64,000 bases of DNA from GCA-2706205 sp964215955 (GCA_964215955.1 CAXPDR010000030.1:69364-133363), one strand, 5' to 3'; counted from the stretch's first letter, positions 25,250-33,756 are shown. The notes: a model not told the origin generated them from the letters alone. Made by a program: numbers and translations.

Positions 25250-25672
25250 ATGAAACCAATTTTAATTGTACTATTATTTAACTTATTTTTATTAACAACA
25301 AATGCAAATGCTGCTTGTTCTTTTGATTCAGACTGTCCTACTGGTTATCAATGTAACTCTACTAATGAGTGTGTTGCCGGAAGCTGGCCACATGGTGGAT
25401 GTGCATTCGATTCAGACTGCCCAAGTGGGTTTCAGTGTAATTCTGGCGAATGCATAGCCGGTAGCTGGCCAAATGGAGGATGTAGTTTTGATTCAGACTG
25501 TCCAAGTGGATTTCAATGTAATTCTGGAGAATGTGTAGCCGGTAGATGGCCAAATGGAGGATGCAGTTTTAATTCAGACTGTCCTACAGACTTCACATGT
25601 AGAAGTGGAGAATGCGAACCAGGTACTAAATCACTTAAAGAAGTTAAGGCCTTATTATCCGGTCAAATCTAA
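25250..25672 (+). CDS. exported protein with four tandem Cys-rich repeats
   Basis: 140 residues; signal peptide MKPILIVLLFNLFLLTTNANA. The mature protein is four copies of a ~27-residue unit, C-x-F-x-S-D-C-P-(S/T)-G-F-x-C-x-S-G-E-C-x-x-G-x-W-P-x-G-G, four cysteines each, then a short Lys-rich tail (KSLKEVKALLSGQI). The pattern recalls EB or Dickkopf-type small disulfide modules found in secreted or adhesive proteins. The DNA repeats (84-81 bp, 25317-25620) are similar enough to recombine, so copy number may vary between strains. Isolated unit with sigma-54-type promoter and terminator. Confidence 0.85.
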   Translation: MKPILIVLLFNLFLLTTNANAACSFDSDCPTGYQCNSTNECVAGSWPHGGCAFDSDCPSGFQCNSGECIAGSWPNGGCSFDSDCPSGFQCNSGECVAGRWPNGGCSFNSDCPTDFTCRSGECEPGTKSLKEVKALLSGQI

Positions 25673-25683
25673 TCTAAAAAAAT

Positions 25684-25709
25684 GCCCAGGCTTTACCTGG
25701 GCTTTAAAT
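25684..25709 (+). terminator. intrinsic terminator after Cys-repeat gene
   Basis: GCCCAGG / CCTGGGC (25684-25690 and 25696-25702), 5-nt loop, followed by TTTAAATTT. Confidence 0.8.
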
Positions 25710-25842
25710 TTCAATAACCTAAGGGTATCCACCCCATTCACAATTGTCCCATATATGAAACAATGTTTCCCAAAGATGTCCCCTTTTGCAACAAAATGAA
25801 ATAGACGATAATAAGAGCATTAACAACATAAAGGAAAATCTT

Positions 25843-26775
25843 ATGGGAATGCTAATAGATGGAAAATGGAAAGTTCAATCAATCATTAAAAGTGATAAAG
25901 ATGGGGCATATGACAGAATACCTAGATCATTTAGAGATTTTGTATCTGAAGATCATGAAGTATTTAAGCCAGAATCAAATCGCTACCATCTGTATGTAAG
26001 TTATGCTTGCCCTTGGGCCCATAGAACTCTTATTTATAGAAAATTAAAAGGCCTAGAAGAACATATTACTGTCAGTGTAGTGAGCCCTGACATGTTAAAT
26101 GATGGCTGGGTTTTTGATAAATCTTTTGAAGGAGCAACTCAAGATGACTTATTCGATTTTGAGTACCTTAGAGAAGTTTATCAAAAAGCTGACCCAAATA
26201 TTACAACCAGTGTAACGGTTCCTATTCTTTGGGATAAAAAAACCAATACAATTGTAAATAATGAATCATCCGAAATTATAAGAATGTTTAACACTAGTTT
26301 TAATAAACTCACAGGAAATAATGAAGATTATTACCCAGAAGACAAAAGAGAAAAAATAGAAACGCTAAATGAAAAAATTTATAACACAATTAACAATGGT
26401 GTTTATAAGAGTGGATTTGCTAAAACCCAAAAGGCTTACGACAAAGCGGTTCATGATCTATTTGAAACGCTTGATGAGATCGAACAGATTCTAGAAACCA
26501 ATAAGTACCTCACAGGTGATAAATTAACGGAAGCTGATTTAAGACTTGTACCAACCTTGCTTCGTTTTGATATCGTTTATTTCACACATTTTAAATGTAA
26601 TAAAAAAAGAATAAAAGACTATAAGAACTTAAGTCGCTATCTAAAAGGTATTTATGAAATGCCAGAAGTGAAGAGTACAACAAATTTAGAGCATATAAAA
26701 AGACATTATTATTACAGTCATGAAGATATTAATCCATATAGAATTATTCCGGCAGGTCCAGATGAAATACTTTAG
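25843..26775 (+). CDS. glutathione S-transferase, Xi class (glutathionyl-hydroquinone reductase)
   Basis: 310 residues from ATG 25843 (AAGGAA upstream). The active-site motif YACPWAHRT (about 53-61) carries the catalytic Cys of the ECM4/YqjG class, and the C-terminal all-helical GST domain follows (LTEADLRLVPTLLRFDIVY). These enzymes reduce glutathionyl-hydroquinones and need glutathione in the cell, consistent with the glutathione-dependent formaldehyde genes at 36-38 kb. The downstream pirin overlaps by 14 bp, an operon for quinone or oxidative stress. Confidence 0.88.
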   Translation: MGMLIDGKWKVQSIIKSDKDGAYDRIPRSFRDFVSEDHEVFKPESNRYHLYVSYACPWAHRTLIYRKLKGLEEHITVSVVSPDMLNDGWVFDKSFEGATQDDLFDFEYLREVYQKADPNITTSVTVPILWDKKTNTIVNNESSEIIRMFNTSFNKLTGNNEDYYPEDKREKIETLNEKIYNTINNGVYKSGFAKTQKAYDKAVHDLFETLDEIEQILETNKYLTGDKLTEADLRLVPTLLRFDIVYFTHFKCNKKRIKDYKNLSRYLKGIYEMPEVKSTTNLEHIKRHYYYSHEDINPYRIIPAGPDEIL

Positions 26776-27718
26776 AAGGGACTTTTTAAAAAAAGTATTA
26801 TTAGGAATATTTGGATTAACTTTTTTAGGTGGCTTTAAAATGGTAAAAAATAAAAGTAAAAATAAAAAAATTAAATACACATATAGAAATAATAATAAAC
26901 ATTGGGTTGGTGATGGTTTTCATGTTTATAATCTTCTTAGCCCAAGAGAGGATCTTAATAAATTTATAAGCCCGTTTATTCTTATGGATTATGCCAGTCC
27001 AAAGATGTTTTCCGCGACAACAAAAAGAAGAGGTGTTGGTGAACATCCTCACAGGGGATTTGAAACTGTAACTTTCGCTTATCAAGGTGAAATCGAACAT
27101 AGAGACTCTTCAGGTGGTGGCGGAATAATTATGCCGGGAGATGTGCAGTGGATGACTGCAGGAAAAGGCGTAGTCCATGATGAATTCCACTCTGATGCCT
27201 TCTCACAAAAAGGTGGAATGTTTGAAATGGTTCAGCTTTGGGTAAATCTTCCAAAGAAGAATAAGATGACAAAACCGAAGTATCAAGGAATAAAAAATGA
27301 ATCAATTCCAAGGGTAAAGGTTAATGATAATCTTGAGATAAGAGTAATTGCTGGTGAATACGAAAAAACAAAAGGTCCGTCACAAACTTTTACTCCAATC
27401 AATATTTACGATATTTCAAGTCAAAAAGAAGAAAATATATCCTTAAAGCTTAAAGAAAATACCAATACAATTCTACTGATCCTTAGAGGTGAATTGAATT
27501 TAGAAAATGAAAAATACCAAGATCAGAGTGTTGTTATTTTTGAAAGAGAAGGAGATAGTCTTAATTTCACAACTTCTTCTGACTTTAAAGCTTTACTTTT
27601 AAATGGAGAGCCCATTGATGAGCCTATTGTTGCTCATGGGCCATTTGTTATGAACACAAAACGAGAAATAATTGACGCCATTCACGATTATAATAACGGA
27701 AAAATGGGAACACTATAA
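26762..27718 (+). CDS. pirin family protein with Tat-like signal
   Basis: 318 residues from ATG 26762. The N-terminal domain holds the pirin metal site: EHPHRGFETVT (two His), then HRDS and later a His and Glu in GKGVVHDEFHS. Pirins bind Fe(II), and some act as quercetinases or redox sensors. Unusually, the N-terminus reads YFRRDFLKK followed by a hydrophobic stretch, which is a twin-arginine signal or anchor. A second in-frame ATG at 26840, behind AGGTGG at ideal distance, would yield a purely cytoplasmic pirin. It starts inside the end of the GST gene. Confidence 0.88.
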   Translation: MKYFRRDFLKKVLLGIFGLTFLGGFKMVKNKSKNKKIKYTYRNNNKHWVGDGFHVYNLLSPREDLNKFISPFILMDYASPKMFSATTKRRGVGEHPHRGFETVTFAYQGEIEHRDSSGGGGIIMPGDVQWMTAGKGVVHDEFHSDAFSQKGGMFEMVQLWVNLPKKNKMTKPKYQGIKNESIPRVKVNDNLEIRVIAGEYEKTKGPSQTFTPINIYDISSQKEENISLKLKENTNTILLILRGELNLENEKYQDQSVVIFEREGDSLNFTTSSDFKALLLNGEPIDEPIVAHGPFVMNTKREIIDAIHDYNNGKMGTL

Positions 27719-27730
27719 TAGGAGAATTAT

Positions 27731-28123
27731 ATGAAACAAAAAGTACAACTAGCAGCGAGAATTTTATTTGGACTGGGATTTCTCACTTTTGGCTTAAATG
27801 GCTTTTTACAATTTATGCCAACACCACCAGTAACACCAGAAGCAGGAGCTTTACTTGGAGCCTTAGCTAAAACAGGATATTTCTTTCCCATGATTAAAAT
27901 TGTAGAAATAGTAACAGGAGCCCTCATTCTTTTAAATTTATTTGGAGCCTTAGCAACAGTTTTAATTTCTCCAATTTTAGTAGGAATTACCACAATCCAT
28001 TTATTTTTAAACCCAGCTGGGCTTCCGATGATGATCTTTCTTCATGTTCTACATGGTATTCTTATTTATAATTATAAAGAAAACTATAAAGGATTGTTTT
28101 CTAAAAAAGCGATTGAAGCATAA
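27731..28123 (+). CDS. DoxX-family membrane protein
   Basis: 130 residues, four transmembrane helices (about 8-28, 47-66, 70-90, 96-115). ARILFGLGFLTFGLNGFL is the usual DoxX opening. ATG 27731 follows TAGGAG, 12 bp after the pirin stop. DoxX proteins are linked to quinone or thiol oxidation systems in the membrane, which fits the pirin and quinone-reductase neighbours (inference). Confidence 0.82.
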   Translation: MKQKVQLAARILFGLGFLTFGLNGFLQFMPTPPVTPEAGALLGALAKTGYFFPMIKIVEIVTGALILLNLFGALATVLISPILVGITTIHLFLNPAGLPMMIFLHVLHGILIYNYKENYKGLFSKKAIEA

Positions 28124-28132
28124 AAAATCCCT

Positions 28133-28160
28133 GACCCTTGTCAAGAACCAAGGGTCCTTT
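28133..28160 (+). terminator. terminator after GST-pirin-DoxX operon
   Basis: GACCCTTG (28133-28140) and CAAGGGTC (28149-28156), 8-nt loop, followed by CTTTAAT. Confidence 0.7.
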
Positions 28161-28193
28161 AATCTCCCACGTCAAAAACTGAAAAATGATTAT

Positions 28194-28223
28194 TTGTGCA
28201 TTCATATTATTTTACTATATAAT
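28194..28223 (+). promoter_or_regulatory. promoter for thioesterase gene
   Basis: TTGTGC (28194-28199), 18-bp spacer, perfect -10 TATAAT (28218-28223); the start lies about 25 nt before the ATG at 28256. Confidence 0.6.
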
Positions 28224-28255
28224 CCAGACTTATTTTTCAAACAAAAGGCCATAAA

Positions 28256-28660
28256 ATGTCTGAACATACTTTAGAAGTAAAACTTTCCCCCCGCTTCAAA
28301 GATACTGATGCCCTTGGACATATTAATAATGCAAGTATCACAACTTGGTTTGAAGAAGGGAGACAACCCATTTTTCGATACTTTATTCCAGACTTAGATC
28401 CAAAGAAATGGAACCTAATCATTGCAAGGATCGAGGTGGATTACCTTGCTCAAGCTGATTACCAAGGTGAGATTACCATTAAAACGAATGTAGCAAAGAT
28501 TGGAAATAGCTCTTTTCAATTACATCAAGAAGCTTTTCAAAATAATACACTTATTAGTAAAGCTAAAACTTTTTTGGTTCATTTTAATTATACCACTCAA
28601 AAGTCCGAACCAATTCCAGAGAACATTAAAAATAAATTGGAAACTCATTTTAGAGATTAA
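28256..28660 (+). CDS. acyl-CoA thioesterase, 4HBT/FadM-like
   Basis: 134 residues, one hot-dog domain. FKDTDALGHINNASITTWFEEGR (split by the conserved Asp and His) is the classic 4-hydroxybenzoyl-CoA thioesterase motif. Likely hydrolyses acyl-CoA in the cytoplasm. Promoter with perfect -10 upstream; a DUF952 gene follows 16 bp later. Confidence 0.85.
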   Translation: MSEHTLEVKLSPRFKDTDALGHINNASITTWFEEGRQPIFRYFIPDLDPKKWNLIIARIEVDYLAQADYQGEITIKTNVAKIGNSSFQLHQEAFQNNTLISKAKTFLVHFNYTTQKSEPIPENIKNKLETHFRD

Positions 28661-28676
28661 ACTAAAAAGGAAATTT

Positions 28677-28958
28677 ATGATTTACAAAATTCTTCTCCCC
28701 CAAGAATGGGAAGATTTTAAATCGAAAGGAATATTTTCTGGTTCAGCTGATGACCAAAGAGATGGATTTATTCATTTGGCTACAGCTGAGCAGTTAAGCA
28801 TAGTATTAGAAAAATATTTTAAAGATATTCCTGTTTATATCGCTGAATATAGCCCAGAGGATTTTGGAGAGAATTTAAAATGGGAAAATGATTATCCTCA
28901 TCTTTACAACTCTCCTCTTAGAATTGAGGATACAATTAATACTAGATACGAAAAATAA
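28677..28958 (+). CDS. DUF952 domain protein
   Basis: 93 residues from ATG 28677 (AAAAAGG upstream). The whole protein is a DUF952 domain: IYKILLPQEWEDF at the start, DGFIHLATAEQL in the middle, and HLYNSPL near the end. The biochemical role of the family is not known to me. Same transcript as the thioesterase. A longer in-frame reading starting inside the thioesterase gene is an artefact. Confidence 0.8.
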   Translation: MIYKILLPQEWEDFKSKGIFSGSADDQRDGFIHLATAEQLSIVLEKYFKDIPVYIAEYSPEDFGENLKWENDYPHLYNSPLRIEDTINTRYEK

Positions 28959-28966
28959 ATAATGAG

Positions 28967-28996
28967 AGGAGTTCTAGATAAAACTCTAGACCTCCT
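28967..28996. terminator. bidirectional hairpin between convergent genes
   Basis: AGGAGTTCTAGA (28967-28978) pairs with TCTAGACCTCCT (28985-28996), 11 of 12 bp, 6-nt loop. It lies in the 45-bp gap between convergent genes. Confidence 0.6.
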
Positions 28997-29003
28997 AATT
29001 CAG

Positions 29004-29810
29004 TTATCTTTTTAAATCAAAAAACATAGCATTATCATGATTCCACTTAACTTGAAGCTTATGGATTGAGCCACAATCAAGAGTTACATCTACATCTTCA
29101 GACTCTTTCGTTTTTCGATGAAGAAAAATCCCTTTATTAAAAAGTTTTGTATCAAGTGGATTGGGTAATCTTAGATCCTTCATGGTAGGCGTTTGGTCAT
29201 TTCTAAGTTCGATCTCCCTTTGAACTTGAGATAAAAATAAAATTATACATTTTTTTTCTTTAGCAAAGTCTTTTAATTTTTCGATCTGACTTTGAACAGG
29301 AGGATTAGTTCGCTTTTCATCTAACAACTGAAGATAATCAATAACGATAACTGCTGTAGGATTAATTTCTTCTCCAATAGTATCTATAATATAATCAGCT
29401 GATATATCATTTGAATAATTAAGTTTAAAAATAGAATCATCCTCACCAATACTAGGATCGTACAAAGCAATCCTTCCTGCAACATCTTTATGAGTTTCAG
29501 CTAAAGTAAAATAATAATTTTTTACTCTTTTCTCTTTAATCGCCTGAACAAATAGACCAAGAGTAAAACTAGTTTTTCCATAACCAGGCCTAGAAGCTAT
29601 GACCACTAAATCACCTGGATTAAAAAAACTTAAAACCTCATCATAACGCTTAGGTAGAAAATCCTCGCTTTTAGACTGCAAAAGAGACCAAGAATTAAAT
29701 CCTTCTTTTTGTGCAATTTGATTTAAGGCCTCATTCATTGAGATTGAATGCTCTTTTTTTAAAGCTTTGGCCTTTGACTTTAAAACATAAATAGGTGCTG
29801 ATAATTTCAT
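29004..29810 (-). CDS. DnaB-like RecA-fold ATPase, orphan
   Basis: 268 residues. An N-terminal helical module of about 45 residues (LKSKAKALKKE, then MNEALNQIAQKEGFNSWSLL) of the kind found in front of various plasmid and chromosomal proteins precedes a single RecA-like domain. That domain has Walker A ASRPGYGKTSF (about 72-82), Walker B VIVIDYLQLL and FLSQVQRE, all typical of the DnaB C-terminal helicase domain. It lacks the DnaB N-terminal primase-interaction domain, so it is not the replicative helicase. Probably an accessory DNA helicase or ATPase. It stands alone, convergent to the DUF952 gene. Confidence 0.75.
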   Translation of the reverse strand: MKLSAPIYVLKSKAKALKKEHSISMNEALNQIAQKEGFNSWSLLQSKSEDFLPKRYDEVLSFFNPGDLVVIASRPGYGKTSFTLGLFVQAIKEKRVKNYYFTLAETHKDVAGRIALYDPSIGEDDSIFKLNYSNDISADYIIDTIGEEINPTAVIVIDYLQLLDEKRTNPPVQSQIEKLKDFAKEKKCIILFLSQVQREIELRNDQTPTMKDLRLPNPLDTKLFNKGIFLHRKTKESEDVDVTLDCGSIHKLQVKWNHDNAMFFDLKR

Positions 29811-30107
29811 ACGAAACCTCCAATATTAAGGCTTAAAAACATTCCCTTCTTCTGTTAAAACCTAAATTAAAGGTTAAAATAGACTTTTTAATATTCTGAA
29901 CTCTAGTACTTTCCCGTTGAAGGGGGGAGGCATGAATAAAATACCAATTTTGATTATCCACTTTTTTAATCAATAATCAATTTTTTTCTAATAATTATTA
30001 AAACTTAATAAATCTTAATTATTTTTATATTGGGAGAAATTAAAACTATTGATATTCTTTTATTGTCTTTAAGAGCTATTATCAATTAAAAATCAAAGGA
30101 ATAATCC
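29811..30107. other. intergenic region with mini-ORF
   Basis: A 297-bp divergent gap between the DnaB-like gene and the histidine kinase. It is very A/T-rich. It contains a strong Shine-Dalgarno sequence before a 14-codon ORF (29932-29976) and little else that I can support. Confidence 0.4.
29932..29976 (+). CDS. possible 14-residue leader peptide
   Basis: GGGGGGAGG lies 1-9 nt before an ATG opening MNKIPILIIHFFNQ and a stop. The purine-rich site is far stronger than those of neighbouring genes but unusually close. The peptide is hydrophobic. It lies 130 bp before the histidine kinase and could be a regulatory leader, a small membrane peptide or coincidence. Confidence 0.25.
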   Translation: MNKIPILIIHFFNQ

Positions 30108-31229
30108 ATGGAAAATTACCTTAAGACGGAACTTTATTCACTTATTAAAAATGATGATAAAATTATAGACTTTTTGGAAGAAGGTTCTTTAGATGGTTTA
30201 TGGTACTGGGATTTAGAAAATAAAGAAAATGAATGGATGAGTCCAAAATTTTGGAAAACTTTGGGTGTTGATCCAAAATCTAAAAAACATTTAGCTAAAG
30301 AATGGCAAGAGCTAATACACCCAGACGATTTAAAGATAGCAATCAGTAATTTTGAAAAGCACTGCCAAGATCCAAAGCATAAATATGATCAATTAGTAAG
30401 ATATAAACATAGCCAAGGCCACTGGATAACTGTGAGATGTAGAGGACTCGCAATTAGAGATGAATCAGGAGTTCCTTTTAGATTACTTGGAGCTCATACA
30501 GATGTCACAGAAATTGTTCATGCAAGAGAAAGAGAAAAATTACTAAAAAAACTAAATGATGCAAATGAAGATTTGAGGGTTTTTGCTTACGCAGCTTCAC
30601 ATGATCTTAGATCACCAGTAAAATCACTCTTTGGCTTAATGGGGGTTTTAAAAGATCAGCTAAAGCAACCAAAAGAGGATCCAATTCATGAAACGATTAA
30701 ACATATAGATGATCGATTAAGTAAGCTTGAAAAGCTTTTAGAATCCGTTTTAGACTTTTCAAAAATAGAAAATGAAGTCATAAATTTTACTCCTTTTTCC
30801 TTAGATCATTTAATAACCGAAATAGAAGAAATTACTTCATCTAAAATAACCAAAGAAACTAATCTCGGGATTATCAATGGCCAAAAAGAATTAATTCTTA
30901 GAGTATTTTCAAATTTAGTTGAAAACTCCCTTAAACACAGTGGAAAAAAAGACCCTGAAATAAAAATAAGCAGAAAAGACAATGATGATCATATCATTAT
31001 TACATTTAGAGATAATGGAGTCGGAATCTCCAATACCCAACTTGATAAAATATTCCAGTTCTTTTCAAAGGCACATTCCCCCACAACTCAAAAAGGTAAT
31101 GGTCTTGGTTTGGCCATAGTCAGAAAGATAGTTGATATTCATCATGGAAAAGTTTGGGCTGAGTCCAAAAAAGGAGAAGGAATGACTATTTTCATTTCTC
31201 TACCAAATAAAGGAAATTCAAATGAGTAA
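30108..31229 (+). CDS. cytoplasmic PAS-domain sensor histidine kinase
   Basis: 373 residues with no transmembrane segment. A PAS_3-type fold covers about 25-138 (LWYWDLENKENEWMSPKFW ... FRLLGAHTDVTE). HisKA follows with the phospho-accepting H165 in YAASHDLRSP, then HATPase with N box VENSLKHS, G1 DNGVGI and G2 GNGLGLAI. It probably senses an internal ligand or redox cue. The next gene encodes its likely receiver partner and overlaps by 8 bp. Confidence 0.9.
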   Translation: MENYLKTELYSLIKNDDKIIDFLEEGSLDGLWYWDLENKENEWMSPKFWKTLGVDPKSKKHLAKEWQELIHPDDLKIAISNFEKHCQDPKHKYDQLVRYKHSQGHWITVRCRGLAIRDESGVPFRLLGAHTDVTEIVHAREREKLLKKLNDANEDLRVFAYAASHDLRSPVKSLFGLMGVLKDQLKQPKEDPIHETIKHIDDRLSKLEKLLESVLDFSKIENEVINFTPFSLDHLITEIEEITSSKITKETNLGIINGQKELILRVFSNLVENSLKHSGKKDPEIKISRKDNDDHIIITFRDNGVGISNTQLDKIFQFFSKAHSPTTQKGNGLGLAIVRKIVDIHHGKVWAESKKGEGMTIFISLPNKGNSNE

Positions 31230-31614
31230 TAAAATAATAAGAACCATAATCATTGATGATGAAGAAGCTGATAACTATGTTCATAAAATTAATATAGAAT
31301 CAACAGGTAAAGGCGAAGTCATCAAATCTTTTCTTAAAGCTGAGGAAGCCCTTGATTGGCTTAAGTTAAAACCACAAAAGATTGACCTTATTTTTCTTGA
31401 TATAAATATGCCAGAAATGGATGGCTTTACTTTTTTGAAGCATTACAATTTGTTAGAAAAACAGCATAAGGCTGAAAGAGTTATTATCATGTTAACTTCT
31501 TCGTTATCAAACAGCGATAAAGAAAAAGCCATTCAAAATAATGTAAAGTTTGAGACCAAGCCACTTACCAAAGAGCGCTTCATCAAATTAGTAGAAGATT
31601 TAGATTTTAATTAA
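31222..31614 (+). CDS. single-domain response regulator
   Basis: 130 residues, a lone REC domain with acidic pair DD (12-13), phospho-acceptor D60 in LIFLDINMPEMDGF, switch T/S (MLTSS) and K in ETKPL. With no output domain it must act by protein contact or in a phosphorelay, as with Rcp1-type regulators paired to PAS kinases. Overlap with the kinase gene indicates a dedicated pair. Confidence 0.9.
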   Translation: MSNKIIRTIIIDDEEADNYVHKINIESTGKGEVIKSFLKAEEALDWLKLKPQKIDLIFLDINMPEMDGFTFLKHYNLLEKQHKAERVIIMLTSSLSNSDKEKAIQNNVKFETKPLTKERFIKLVEDLDFN

Positions 31615-31622
31615 CTAGTTAT

Positions 31623-32498
31623 TTAAAAGATTTGATTGATCCAACCTAACTCTTTTTTATTTCTTGTTAGTAAGTAAACCTCTTGCCTACACTCATACGG
31701 ACAGCCTGTAATAGATAGGGTTTGAAATTTTTCAGAATTAACGAGATAATCCGGTAAGTAAGCTAAGGCCTTACCACTTTTTACAAAAGTCTCTAAAGTT
31801 TTAAGACTAGGGGTTATATAAGGTCTTTTTCTTGGAAATTTATCGTCTCTCCAACCGTCGGTTGATTGCTCAGAAGTCGTTTTACCAAGCATATTATTTT
31901 TTGGTACCACGAAATTATATTTTAGAACTTCTTCAATAGGAAAAGACTCACCTTTTTTCGCTTTTTTATAAAGTGGATGTCCAGAAGATACAACTGTATA
32001 AAATTTTACTTGAGCCAACTTTTTTATATCAAAATTACTTACATCTTTTACAAAAGGTTTTTCAGTTGTAAGTCCAAGATTTATTTCCCCAGACGATAAT
32101 TTTCTTTCCAATATATTCCGATCACAAGGTGTAAGTTCTATTTTAGATTTCGGATAAAGATTTAAAATCTCATCCGCAATACTCACTCCGAAATAAGCCA
32201 ACAAAGTTTCAGAGCCACCAATGATGGCCTTAAAAGATGTTTCTTGTCCTAAAATTTCTAACTTTGTTTCTGTTTCAATATTAACAATAATACTGGCTTT
32301 TTCTTTTAAAAAGTATCCTTCCTGAGTAAGTTCAATTCTTCTTCCTACTCTTTTAAAAAGCTTTACGCCTAGTTCTGCTTCTAGCCTTGCGATTGCCTTA
32401 CTAAGTGAGCCTGCTGAGATTCCAATAATTTCAGAAGCTTTATTTACATTTTCAGTTTCAGATACGGCCAAAAAATAGCGAAGTTCATTCATTTCCAT
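31623..32498 (-). CDS. LysR-family transcriptional regulator
   Basis: 291 residues. N-terminal winged helix-turn-helix (LRYFLAVSETENVNKASEIIGISAGSLSKAIARLEAELGVKLFKR), then a substrate-binding effector domain. Divergent from the Old Yellow Enzyme gene with 87 bp between starts, so it most likely regulates that gene. The shared gap contains ACAATTGT flanked by partially symmetric bases, a possible operator. Confidence 0.88.
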   Translation of the reverse strand: MEMNELRYFLAVSETENVNKASEIIGISAGSLSKAIARLEAELGVKLFKRVGRRIELTQEGYFLKEKASIIVNIETETKLEILGQETSFKAIIGGSETLLAYFGVSIADEILNLYPKSKIELTPCDRNILERKLSSGEINLGLTTEKPFVKDVSNFDIKKLAQVKFYTVVSSGHPLYKKAKKGESFPIEEVLKYNFVVPKNNMLGKTTSEQSTDGWRDDKFPRKRPYITPSLKTLETFVKSGKALAYLPDYLVNSEKFQTLSITGCPYECRQEVYLLTRNKKELGWINQIF

Positions 32499-32585
32499 AC
32501 AGGAAATATATAGTTCACAATTGTTTCTTTATCAAGAATAGAAAACCAAGTATAAAACTTTTACCAAATTGACGGGAGGTCGAGA

Positions 32586-33587
32586 ATGCTAAATATAGAG
32601 AGCCATATAGTACTTCAAGGATCAATCTTTAAAAATCGAATCATTGTCCCTCCAATGGCTTCGCAAACAGCCGACTCTGAAGGCTATGTCACTGAAAAAA
32701 CGATTAATCACTATACTAGATTAGCAAGTTCTAAAGCATCTCTTATTTTTGTTGAATACTCCTATATTAACAAGAATGGAAAAAGTGAAGCTAATCAACT
32801 GGCCATTAATTCATATGATAAATTGTTTGGACTAAAACTTCTTAGTGAAAATATCCAAAGATGTGGATCATTAGCAGGCATTCAACTTGTTCACGCAGGT
32901 GCTAAGAGTACAACAGAGCTAACCGGCGGCTATCTAATTGCTCCGTCCTCTATTCCCACCCCGGTAAAAAACAAAACACTTGAAGTCCCTAAAGAAGCAT
33001 CACTTAAAGAAATAAAACTGATTGAAAACGATTTTGTAGAAGCTTCAAAGATTGCCATAAAAGCAGGTTTTGACGTTATAGAAATTCACGCTGCTCATGG
33101 CTATGGGATAAATCAATGGCTTTCTCCCCTTACAAATCAAAGAACTGACTCATATGGAGGAAGCGTCGAAAAAAGAGCATTAATCCTTTTTAATGTTGTG
33201 AAAAAGATCAAAACATTGTTTCCAAAAATAATTCTTTCTGTTCGTATACCAGGGCAAGATCATTTTGACGGTGGCATGACTATTGAAGATTCAATTTTTT
33301 TGAGTCAAAAATTAGTAGAACTTGGTGTGGATATTATAAATGTCTCATCTGGTATTGGAGGATGGCGTAGACCGCACGCAAGAAATGGTGAAGGATACCT
33401 TGTTGAGGATGCTTATCATATTCAAAAGAACTTATCTGCTCCCGTCATTGGTGTTGGGGGAATAAAAACCAAGAACTATATTGAAACAGAACTAAACAAA
33501 GGTTCTTTTAGCTTTGCAGCCATAGGTCGAGCCATACTTAATGACCCTGAAATAGGATCACAATTATTATCAGAACAAGGAGCATGA
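32586..33587 (+). CDS. NADH:flavin oxidoreductase, Old Yellow Enzyme family
   Basis: 333 residues, one TIM barrel. HAAHGYGINQWLSPLTNQRTD is split around the conserved catalytic/FMN region, with RIPGQDHFDGG and VGVGGI at the FMN phosphate site. It reduces activated alkenes such as enones or nitro compounds. ATG 32586 follows GGGAGGT. No C-terminal FeS/FAD domain, so a short YqjM/OYE-like form. Confidence 0.88.
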   Translation: MLNIESHIVLQGSIFKNRIIVPPMASQTADSEGYVTEKTINHYTRLASSKASLIFVEYSYINKNGKSEANQLAINSYDKLFGLKLLSENIQRCGSLAGIQLVHAGAKSTTELTGGYLIAPSSIPTPVKNKTLEVPKEASLKEIKLIENDFVEASKIAIKAGFDVIEIHAAHGYGINQWLSPLTNQRTDSYGGSVEKRALILFNVVKKIKTLFPKIILSVRIPGQDHFDGGMTIEDSIFLSQKLVELGVDIINVSSGIGGWRRPHARNGEGYLVEDAYHIQKNLSAPVIGVGGIKTKNYIETELNKGSFSFAAIGRAILNDPEIGSQLLSEQGA

Positions 33588-33677
33588 ATGAAAAAATCAA
33601 ATCAATTTTTTACAGTTCTATCAGTTTTAATTTTCAATGGTTTGGCGGTTTATACTTTTAGAATTTTGAGTTATTAG
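33588..33677 (+). CDS. 29-residue putative membrane peptide
   Basis: ATG 33588 lies directly after the TGA of the oxidoreductase, with AAGGAG 5 nt upstream inside that gene's end. The product begins MKKSNQFFTVLSVLIFNG and is one basic-then-hydrophobic segment, able to span the membrane. It could be a small membrane protein or a remnant; conservation is unknown. Confidence 0.4.
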   Translation: MKKSNQFFTVLSVLIFNGLAVYTFRILSY

Positions 33678-33756
33678 TAGCTATCCTTTAAAAAGGATAT
33701 GACTTGAACAACTAATTATTACCACGGCGATCATTATGAGAAGGTCTTAAAAGTTT

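Noticed and set aside
25317..25620. Tandem DNA repeats that could suggest a CRISPR-like array
   Set aside because: Units are about 81-84 bp, in frame and coding for a Cys-rich repeat; there are no spacers or cas genes.
25554..25799. 81-codon ORF overlapping the Cys-repeat gene end
   Set aside because: Frame-shifted reading of repeats and terminator; no start signal.
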